The position numbers and the translations under genes are program-made. The notes under the pieces are model-generated. The model was not told where the DNA came from. It did no database searches and saw only the letters and a list, made by a program, of their open reading frames with translations. Shown here in pieces: positions 26,301 through 38,300 of a stretch of 64,000 bases of DNA; the first letter of the stretch is position 1, and every line of letters starts with the position of its first letter. Source of the DNA: Parelaphostrongylus tenuis. Taxonomy: Eukaryota; Nematoda; Chromadorea; Rhabditida; Metastrongylidae. The stretch lies in NCBI GenBank assembly GCA_019055375.1, contig JAHQIW010000495.1, positions 82,896 through 146,895 on the forward strand, in the 5' to 3' direction.

Positions 26301-29300
26301 TCGAACCATAGCTCCAGATCAAACGGATCTGTACACATACTCATACAAGCATGTCGTCGCATTCATCTATTTGGCGACATACGACAGGCGTAAAGACCGA
26401 AAACAAATCTTAATTCCGCTTACTTTTCCCGGAGTTTGTCATTGGCTTCAGTGATCGCGTTCAGATACTCTCTGCGCTCTTCTCGTCGTTCATCTCGTGA
26501 AGGTGGTCGACTGCTATCTCCTATTTCTAATTCGGACTGACCAGACTCTCTAGAGACGGAAGTCCGTGGTCCCAGATACGTCCCGAGTGTGGCCGCATCT
26601 TGGACCTGAAACATAACGTGCCTGAGAGACGGTGAACTTAGGCAAACGCACAGCAAGATCATGTTAGAAGTAAATCACATTCGGAAAAGTGTTAGTGAAA
26701 AACATCTCTTGAATTCTTAAATAGATAATGTCTTATGCCTCAACAAAACAATTTATTTACCACTTATGATCTAGTTGAATAATCAACGCGGTAATATAAT
26801 TCTTACTCGTTTTCAAATTATATAGAGCCTAATAATCGAATGTACTTGTTATTGAATTTGCATCAAATATTATATAATCAGAAAACGCTGCAGAATTTAT
26901 ACCATCACAAAACGTTCGAAAAACTCGCCCGAGATATATAAGGGATCGTTTTCTAGGTCTAACATGATCATTTTTCAATTATTTCAAAGCGAAATCGTAT
27001 TTTGCCAGTAGATACCAGTAAAACGACAGCCATTGCACAAATCCACGTGACAGCACAAAACTTACTATCGCGAAATTTGCACATGGCCTCGCATTTTCTT
27101 ATAGCACATCGCACACGATTTTTCACAGTAATGCACTTTTTTAACTCTTAAAAGGCTAAATGTGCTATTAGAAATCACTCATCAACGGCTAGTGATCTGG
27201 GAAGACTAATCGGCACTGAACACGGCTGAGCTGGAGCGATGATAGAATGGCGGCATTCTCAAGTTGAAGTCATGAGTGAGGGGATGGGTAAGATGTGGGC
27301 CTTGGTGAGCAGTGGAGATAACACGCAAAAATTCGAAAACGATAGTCGCGGGTACGAAGCGCATTTGAGGTTCCAAGTTTTGCTCATATGTCATCATTCT
27401 CGTGAACATTTTTCACATCGTACTCTATTATGAGACGAACAGGCAGTAAATAAAAGTTGAAACATTGTGACTTCTTGAACGAGTTTTCATAACTGGCTCT
27501 AGAAGTTACGCAAAATTTTGAACTATCACATTTTTACACTGAAAAATTATATCGACTTAGCAATTTTCCTATAATAATCGGTGGTATTAACATCATACAA
27601 ACTGTTATTTTGTAATTCAAAGCTGACACACCTACAGATTTCGTGCTCACCTAAAAATCTAGGCAAAATGGCCAGCGAACAGTGCTATAATAGTATGGAT
27701 TCACACAAGAGGTAAATCTCCTTTGGAGTCGGCTTTAACAACTCCTAATTCTCAGACTTCCAAAGTCTTCTGCTTTTTAACAATAAACAACAACTCTCCA
27801 ATAACTAGACGATCTAAGGGGATGCAAGCATGAAAAAAGTATAGAGGAAATTTTGCAGTTATTCCGAGTGTTTTATTAAGACCACACTCAAATCACGATA
27901 TATCTCATAATTATTATTTGAGCCAACTTGTCATGTGGTCTTATGAGACCTTGTACAGCCCCATCAACGTGTTTCGGCCTTGCGGGCTCGTCAGCCGGGC
28001 AGGCCCTTCGCCTTTAGCCAATCCTCTCGGGGGTTCCTACATCCCCTATAAAGAGATAGGAGACGATGAACGTACACATTCGCCGTCATGGATGTAGGGA
28101 CCCCCGAGAAGATTGGCTTAAGAGGAAGGGCCTGCCCGACTGACGAGGCTGCAAGGCCGAAACACGTGTATGGGGCTGTACAAGATCTCATAACAGACTA
28201 CATGACATGTTGGCTCAGATAATAATTAAGAGAAGGAAATTTGCTTTTATCGTTTCATGAGCATGAATGGCATATATGCTACTTCTCACTGTTTGCTACT
28301 ACAGTCAAAACCACACATTCACGTTTCTGTCAACATCAAAAATGTTTGGCACCTTATGTTGAGTCTATTTCCGTGAGCCACGTGCTGACACACGATGACC
28401 GAAATGAGTCAAAATAAGCCATTTGCTGAGCGGATGAAAATTTGTGTACCAAGATTTTTCTGTTGAGAAGATGGAGGGTCTACTGAGCAGACCTCTTCAG
28501 GGTCTGAAGAAGGCGAAAACTCAGAAAGTCGGTTACTATGCCTTGCTATCAACGACTTCGCGTTCAAAGAAAAAAAAAAACACGAAAGCAAGCTGTTGCC
28601 GTGGTTCAATGAAAATAGGCTTCTAGGAGAATGAACAGTAGCATGAACAAGGACAAACAATCAGTAAACAACGATACTTGAAGAATTAATAGTGAAAGGG
28701 TATCTCACATGCAGTTGTGCCGAAACATCGGGGCTTAACAACGAAATCGCCGTCTGCACTGCACTCTGAATCAAGTTCGACAGCGCGAACATCCAATGTG
28801 GTTTTATATCAAGCCGTCGAAGCACTGGCTGAATAGAATCTGAGAAAGTGAAGATCGCCATATTCACCTGAAAACACAACAATTCATCTAAGCCTCCACT
28901 TTTCTTGACACTACAAGGACAGTAAGATTAGGATGGAGAATTAACTTTTTCATTGCTCTGAACACCTATAAATGAAGGAAAAACATGTTCTAAAAGCCAT
29001 TTAGTAGAAATAGCCTGGTTTACTACTGAATTTAGTTTAGAAAAATTAGAACTAACAAAAAACAACGCCAAAACAATATATCCTCAAATGGAGAAGTCAT
29101 TCTATGATATAATGATAGTCACTACTTCCCCAACATGCTGAAAAACGAGCCATCAATTTCAAAAGGCGAAAAATAACAACCTCGTGCCATTTCTAAAATG
29201 AAAAGAGAGTTCGGAAGATGTTTTCTATCAATCAAGCCGCGGTTGATTGAAGATCGACATCTCAAAGAATTATATTCCTGACTGATTTCCCATTTTAGCA

Positions 29301-32300
29301 AAAATTACCTTTTGTAGGTGTTTCCTTTTCATTCTGAGGTATTTCTCAGAATAAAATGTAAATTACCTCAAAATCAAAGAGTATCATATAAAATACTAAT
29401 CTTTTAAAGCTTCTGTACAACCAAAACTGGTTAGCGTTCTCTTCTACGAAATTCAGGATGATTCTCTACAGTATCTCCTCTGTGAGTTGAAAAAAAATGG
29501 CGCTAGGAATATCACAAAGAACTATACTTGAGCCTTAGAAATAATTCATGGCTCTAATTTAATTTAGAAGTGGAGAACTAGTAAAATCAGTACCTGAGAG
29601 ATTTTCGCCGTATCGTAGTCGAGTAGACAGCGAATCTCATCCAATGCATCCTGTATGTGTCTCGTTTCTTTCCTAAGTAGAAATTCACGCATTCCGTCAA
29701 GTAACGTTTCAAGCATGTGCGTTGTAACCTCAATTATCAATGATCATGAAACCTCAAGAAACCTCAATAATCATGATATCTTTTGAAATCAGAGATAAAA
29801 AGAAGAGAGATCAATAAAGAAAACCACAGAGAGACATTTAGCGGCTAACAAAAAGATGAACTTCCAATTAATTTTAATTTAATTTCAATTACAATACTTA
29901 ACACGTCATAGAACTCTCTCTAAAAGATATATCTGCAACGAAAATAAGTTGAGCATTAGTTATACAGAAGAGTGCGAACAGAAGAGGTTATTGAAAATAG
30001 TGAAGGCTTTTCGCTTTTAGTGAATTCTCACCCATTTTCTCTTTCCATTCTGAACCGTAAATTCATATAACACAACTACATCATTAAGATAACGGAAACA
30101 ACGGTCTCCTAGATGGATTATCTTCACTACAGCAGAGAATCGACTATATTACGATGAATCACTAAGAATTTCCGCTGTCTCTTATAAAGGAGGAAAACTT
30201 ACCACTACTTTGACACTGTCCATTGATGCAATAATACCACGCATCCATGTATCGATGATCTGAACAACACTTGTGGCAAAAACATGAAATGAAACCAAAC
30301 CTTTTTATAAAGTGCATCAGAAGCTACAGTGTATCAAATCTTTTTTCTCTGTGTTGCAAACAACGCAGACATAACAAAAATAGTAAAAAACAAGGATAAG
30401 CCCTTGTGTTATGTAACCTAGATACGTTGCTGTTTACTCGAAAGCTGATGTCATAATTGACTTTAGTGGTAGCATTAGTTCGAAAACTAGTAAAAACACA
30501 CAGTCCACGCATCTCAACGGGTTCGGAGTATCTTGGAATGTCGCGAAGCCAAAAAAACTCTAGAAGTGAAGCTGCAAAAAGTGGATGGCAGTCATTTCGT
30601 CGTTCTGACATATCGCCGACGTTTTTTGTTTGCAACCAGAGCGACCCAATTTTCCCACCGTATTATAACGTGCGACGAAAAGCAGATCCGCTATGATCTG
30701 ACAACGATTGGCTCAATGAATGAACCACGATGAAACTCTGTAGCAGTTTCAAAATAAAACTGCAATGAAGAAAGGCTATGCTGACTGTTTGGTGGTGTAA
30801 AACTCCTTCGATCCATCAATCCATCATAGTATTTTGAACTAAAGTGAAATTACGAGGACGAACTCCGGTCAGAACGTCGACGGAATGGACCACAAACGTC
30901 ACGACTAAGCTCGTCGTTGGATTGGGGCCAATTCTTTTCCAACATAAGGCTCTGCAATGTGTGGCACATCTGACATTGAGATGGATGACCAAGCTCCTCT
31001 TCGAATCCTTACCTCATCCACCATACCTGCCAGACCTCTTGCCTAACTACTGTCATCCCCTCAAGCATTTCAATAACCCTTTGTGTGCGAAGCTCTAATG
31101 TGAGGATTTCTCAGACAAGACTGGCAGGACTATGGGGCAAAAACCTCTTCTCAACTATGCATCAGCCGTGTAAAAACGTCATCGATTTATATTTGTCGCA
31201 CCACAATATTCAGGTTTTATTTCAAAGATTTTGCCAAGTCACTTTCTTCCTTGAAAGTCAGGAGTAAAGAGGAAGTTATCATGTCGAATATTTTTTCCTG
31301 AATTCAAGAGTTTTCAGGAAGAGAGGCTCAAATCAATCCCACTCAGGAAAAAACTCGACCGTATAAACGTAACGGTGATTAGATTGTTGACTAACCCATT
31401 CTAAGGTAGGTAACGCTTCCTGTAGCAACGCATACGCTTTTCTTGGAAGGATTTTTCAAATTGTGTTTCTCTATTGTATTTCACTAACCTGTTCAGAGTA
31501 GTCAGACATGAACTGCGCCAGTGTATGCCGTCGCTCCGAATCTTTTTTCAGCATAAAGAACCTGAAAAGGTCAACAACAGCTCTGGTGTGATTTCGTTCC
31601 TGAAGAACCGCAGAAGAATTTGGCTGCATCTCACAACTTAATTATGATGGCTAAATATGTTTTGAGTCTAACCCGGGTATCAATGATCAATGGACCCGGT
31701 ATCCGACATTGAATTCATGTCACTTTTGATCACTGGACTATTCTCTTTATCGTTAAAGAAAGAAAATGAGCACATATCACTATCACGTGAGCGACTGACA
31801 TCACCATCAATATCCACAAAAGAGAGGTGAAATAAAGTTGTTGCATCTGCACAAGATAACGGCGACGCACTTTTTTCTCGCAAAAGCACTAATTGTTCAA
31901 CTACTTCAGCTCTATCAATTGACAGGTTAGGGAAAAAGTTCTGAGAAAATGCTTGTAACTTTTTTGGGTGTCGGCCATTTTCTATGTTGTGGGCTCATTC
32001 AAAAGCCCGTCTTCTCCCGCATTGATTGGTGTATAATTTATCTACTTATTTCAAGATGGAGTTAACAAGCGAGCCCCAAGCCAGAAAAGACGAGCTTTTA
32101 AATGAGCCCAAAAACATAGAAAATGGCCGACACCCAAAAAAGTAACAAGCATTTTCTCAGATTTTTTGCCCAATCTATCAAAAAGTAGTAAACAGTAGCT
32201 CGTTTTCACAGTTCTTTCCGACACAGATCATTTTATATATTTTCACTATTCTGTATTTCGCTGGATCGATTTATCCATCAACTCAAAGATTTTATGTGTG

Positions 32301-35300
32301 ATAAGACGCTGTATACTCAACATAATAATTGAACTAGCCAAAAGCTAACTCCTATAAATATGCCTTTGAAAACAACTAATTTCGATAAGCTAGAGAAAAT
32401 TAATTTCTCACAGGTCAACTTCCTGCAAAAGATATCAAATAGCCGTTACCCACCTGTTCGAGCTATTCGCACTTTCATCCGAAATTGTTCTGTTTAATAA
32501 TGTTGAAGCGCCAGAACGGGATGAACCCATACAGGGCGACGGCACTAACTGTGGATGAGTGTTGTCGTCCATAATCGGACTGTAAAAGATTTCATTCTAT
32601 AACTTTATTAACTATATATACATATGTATACACATTTATGCACGCATACAGAAACATGTATATATATAAATATATATATATATATACATGTATATATGTA
32701 CATATATGGTTTCGTTTGATTTATTTCCAGAAGCGACTGACTATCTCACTAATCAAATATTTCACTAATTGCTTGATGAGCAGAGAATTTTGATATGAAG
32801 ATTTATTTAGTAAACACTAACTGACGTTTCAACGGATTCGCCTTCTTCAAAGCCGCTGTGTTAAGATCCTTTAATTACTGGTGGAGACCAGCCACACAGA
32901 GTCTTACATGAGTGAGGAGTGTCCATCAAGTCTAAAGGCACTCCTCACCCATGTAAGACTGTGTGGCTGGGCTCCACCTATCTACAAGACCCTAAATCAT
33001 TAGAACATTCCTGAAGAAAGCACCGTCGAAACGTCAACAAGTGTTAACGAATAAATCCTTTTAACAGTTTCATGTCTCTTCATCAAGGTATAGTTAGTTT
33101 TAATTGATAGTTTCTCAATAATAGTTACGCAATAAATGAATTCTTCTTCATTTAACCGCTTTCAGCGATGGTATGATGTTATGAACCCAGTGATACAGAG
33201 TAATGAGCAAGATTTCTGCGTAGGTAGGACTCGAACCTGCATCCCACTCTATGCGTGGGCGCGTGCTCAATTTACCAACGTCCGTTTGCCACCACTCTTT
33301 ACACAACAGTTTTTTCGCGCTCTTTCGAAAGAGCAATTGTGGTTCGAGTCCGCTTCAAATACATCAGGTTCCAAGTTTTGCACGCATCTCTGCGCTCTTG
33401 TGTTTGTAAAAATGATCAATTATGAATTTAATGATGAAATAGATAGATCTCTACAAAAAATAAAGTAAATGCATGTATGAAGTGTGTTGGTCGATTATCG
33501 ACTATAAGCGAGCGGACGAACAATCAAAAAAAAATTGCGCTATTTGAATGAAAAGGTGCCTATCACGAATTAACAAAGTCATGAACAACAAGTTATAAAT
33601 TGTGATAAATTATTGGAACAATGGCTCAAACAGACCAGAACAATGATAGATGAATATCACAGCTGACGAAAACTATTACCTAGATGGCTGGCTGAGCGGA
33701 AATCCGGGATGAGAAGTCGTAGTGCCTGCACTTGCACAGCCGTCTGGTACTGGACTACACGAGATAGTTCTCGTTCGACTGTAATTCTATTTAAAAAATA
33801 CGATAGTGTTCAACAATTAGAATTGATTAAATGCATGACTTGCACTAAAATAGAACTAAATTATGTAAATTTAGCAAATAAACCAAAGCAAAGTGAAAAA
33901 TTCAAGCTCACTGACTAGATACTTCGATTGCTGTACAGCCTATTGAAAAATTTTTTTCCCGTTTAACCAACTGATGCGTTTCCAAGTGTAAAGAGAGTAA
34001 AGAGTCAGAAAAACAACTTAACATTGTTTTGAGCACCACTCTTTGTTATTAATATAGAATCCAAGCAGAAAACGTTACATACCGATTCAGGATTAATGTA
34101 AGAGTGCTTATAATATTCCGAAAATCAAATAAACGACAGAGAAATCTAGAGCACTTCTTAGACCCTTCTAAACCTACTCAAGCGCTTCCAGTTTTAAATT
34201 ATATCGGTCGAAAAAGACCTGAGTTGCTATATGTGGTATCTATAAAGATATTATCACAATACCTGTTGTCAATCATGAGGTGAAGGCGCCTCTCTTCCAT
34301 GACACTGGCTCCGGCTGACTGGGGCGTAGTTGACATTTCGAATGACCCGCGATCGTTGACGCCGATGCCTCCAATGTACGACGTAGAACGCAGCATTTCT
34401 CAACAGAGGAAAAACACAGGATCCCACCAGGAAGAAAGGACAAGGAGGAGATAATATAGTGACAGAAATCTAAGATAAGACTGCAAAGTGATGGGTGAGG
34501 GTAATGAAGAATAACACTCCTCTAAATCATCATTCTAATAAACGCAGCGATATCAACTAGATTACTGGACACCTCAATCAATGTACCCTCTCTAACAAGT
34601 AACTTAAAAATGAAGCCGGATTTGAGGATCAATTTCAGATACACCCTCATCTTCCATAACTAAGCAGTTCCTGGTTTTCAATTCACCTCAAATGCTCTGC
34701 GAGCATTCTGATCAGAGGATGTACGTAGCGTAGAGGTTAGAGGTGCCCTGTGAGCGACACATACATGGTCTCTGCATCGAACGTGCGTCCCGAGATCACC
34801 AAATCTTCCATCTATTTAGTGTCGAAGAACTGGCACCACATTGTTGGATACCACACTCACTCCATACATCAAAAGGCAACCGCAAGCCATTGTATAGGAT
34901 AGATGTGCATTCAATCATCCATAATGATGCTTTATGGAGTCAAATGCATGGAGCATACTTCTGGGATTGATCAACTTCGAGAATACTTTCGCATTTTTAG
35001 CAGTAGGATAGTTCTCTAAGAGTTTAAGTGGCAGTGTTTGACGGAATTTTGCAAGGTCGGCACCTTTCTGCTGGCAAGGATTTTTGAGGAAACCTTTCTT
35101 GTTGGACATTTTTTCACTTTCAAAAGCTTGAATCTCGAAAAACAAAACGCACTTATTCAAGAAGGCTTTCTTACAACACTAAGCGTTAAAAACAGATTTA
35201 TATTTCACATGTGTCGCGCAATATCGCGCTTAAATTTGGCTGCACAAAAGTTTTCTCTTGAGACTACCACAAACCACTAGATATCGTAAATCTTGCAGAT

Positions 35301-38300
35301 TTCAATACTGTACTTGTTTTTCAAGAAGGCATTCATGCGGCGGTGTAGCGAGGAAAATAAAATTGTGTTTAGTATGGGTCTCGCTACCGCGCGGATTTTC
35401 GTTATTTACCTAGAAATTGTTTCTCCGCTTCATGGAGATCCTCATGTTTTCTCTATCGAAACTGTAGATGAAACGTTGTCCTATGGTCATGTGGGCTTTG
35501 GCTTTCCATTTTTACTTTGTCTCACTAGATGAAACCTGCTAATAAGCCTGAACCTAACCAGGTCAAGCTTATGCACGAAAAGTACGTGAATGTTGAGGAA
35601 ATCTTGAAGTATCATACTCAAACGTTTCATTTAGTCTTTTTCAAGCAGATAAAAAATCCTAAACTCATTAATGAAATTCGCAAGCAATTTGTGAATTACG
35701 CTGCGCGGTTAATTCACTGCTCATGCACCCTAGCGACAAGTAAGGCGCTGTCTGTTTGAAGCTCTATATTATTTTCTGTGCTACAGTGCAGTGAAATATT
35801 CTTTTTAGAAAACAACCGCAGTGCTGGATTTGCCGAAACATACACTATCAAAGGTTACTGTAAATTTAACAGAAGAGCTGTCCTGCGAGGAATACGCGTG
35901 TGAGATACACATCTATCTCTTATGCCAAATCACTATAAGAAAGCCTTTTTGAAATAGAATTACACTTTTGAAATCTCCGATATGTACGCTATAATGGATG
36001 AAGTCTGCTCTGCGAATTATAAAGGCGATAATGAGCGACGCGTGTGAAACATAATTTTAATTTCGAAGCTACAGCGCGGCAAGAAGGTTTTTCTGTAACA
36101 CAAATACATTTTTGAGTTCTCCCAGATTTGAACATTTGAATGATTACTGAAGTTTTGATGGATAGCCTTTATTCAAAAGAAGTTTTCCTTCAAAAATTTC
36201 TGCCCAATAACAGAAAAGTACCAAAAGGTTTAGTCAGCTGGTGATAACTTTAGTCACTATACTTGGTAAGCACTTGAAGAGTTTCAGTTCCTAATTGCTC
36301 CAAATTTTCACTGTTGGTTACGAAATGTTGAGTGGTGCGTTGCCGTGCAAATGAATAAATCTTTTCGACTGATCGAATCAGTGCATAGTTGCACGATCTT
36401 CGCATAAGCGCCAGTTTCCACAAAACATCTCTCTGTCGTTTTTTCACAGCTAAAGTCTAAGCAGTGCGGATGATTTCATGAACGACTATCAATTAGCTGT
36501 CTCAACCTTCTGCTGAGATCAATTAATCCTTCAAAACTAATCTGGTGTTTTATCTTTGCCCATTAATACGTTGGTGGCAAGTTAACACAACACTGCTCGC
36601 CATTTTCGCCTCACATCACAATGCAGTAATGAAACAAATCGTTACTCTTCGTGAAGAAAGCATAGAAGAATTCAACGATGGTTGTTTTTAGCTTTTCTCA
36701 ATCCACATAAGACTGATAGGTGGTTTGGAATAATTTCGTAGTTCCACAAGCTTTCCTGCTTTTAAGTTTTTTTTCCAACCCATTATTTCATCGTAGAATA
36801 GAATAGAAAACATTATCGTTAACGTGCAAAATGAAATCTTTCTTCAGAACTGTGTAATCGCAGCGAACATAAGCAAACAAAACTTTAATTAGGATAAAGA
36901 AGCTAAACTCTTGGCGTTAACCAATTTCCGGTTGAGCCACGCATTCGACTTCATCACAAATAGTTAAAAGTGTTTGCACGCATATCTGGCCTTTTTTCAT
37001 GGCAGCCTACCGATGTGTCAAACGAGTGATGATGTCCTCCCAAACCAAGTCTGGCGTCAATTTAGCGATCTTGGAGTGATTGAAGGTTTGATGGGTGCAT
37101 TGGAAGTGGGATCGAGCCAATGACTACGAGTGCGTTACAAGAACCTCAGATCACTGCGCCACATGCAGCACGTTGGAATAACATTAATGCCATACTTTTG
37201 GAAACCTACTAAAATCAAAAAACCAGATCGATGGCAAATTTTTGTCTACGAATTTGATCGGAGCTGTAGTGTCAGAGAGGTGATGACATGACATATTGCT
37301 GATACAATAATCATAAAGAAGGTGATTTCAGTACTAATGGTGCCCAAAATATGAACCCCCAGAATATTTGATTGCAGTAAAATTGAGAGCTGTTTTTCAA
37401 GTGGGAAGTTACTAAGGAAGACCCGAACTGGCTGAGTAATCCTATTGTGAGCTAGGAGCAGTGGACAACCAAAAACCTAAATTTGAATAAGCCAACAAAA
37501 CATTCCAGGCTTTACATTTTACAGCTGGAAGTGATGACGTAAAGAGTCAACAAGGATAACTCACAATGACTCAGCAATAGTGACCATGTTTTATATTCAG
37601 AAGAACTCCAAAAAGAAGTTAGCTAAAAGAAGAGGATCAGTTACAACAAAAGTCGGCAATTTGTTAATCGACTAGTCGGATGATAAATGGTGGATATCGA
37701 TCGTATGGAAGTGGAGCATTACAGGGGCTTTCAAAAAATTCTCCCTTCAAATTAATGGAAATGTCGATTGCACAGTTGTTCAGATCAGTTGATATGTGAA
37801 AGATAAATCACCTCATGAAAAATTCAAATAATCAAAATTACCTCGATTCTTGTTGATATGATCGATCTGTTTCTTGCTCATCGACCCGCTACGAGTTCGT
37901 GAGATGTTAGCACTAGAACACATGAAACATTCAATGAAGATTCCAATCTCGATTCTTAACTCACAAACGTAAGGCTATCTATGTGTAAAACATTTATATA
38001 AAACAGAGGTTTATCCCCTGTCAAAATCATCCAAAACTAGGACTCCAGCCTATTCTTACCGGATGTCAACGATCTCATCAATCAGCGTCAAAAACAAAGG
38101 GCCTCATACAAAAAGTGTGACGCCTCATATTTATCACATTTATTAAGCATACGAATCAAATAAGGAAGCCCCAGGGCGGGGACAAATGGAGACTTCACCA
38201 TTCCAGTTTGCGTACTCGATCACGAGATCTAGATCTAATATGAGTAATTCTTTGAAGAAATTGTATAGAGAATAAAAGGATGAAACTCTCGGCATTGGAC

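Noticed and set aside
30324..30635. 103-codon minus-strand frame between nsy-1 exons
   Set aside because: Partly antisense to the mariner relic; no ASK1 similarity, and the flanking nsy-1 exons already join in phase.
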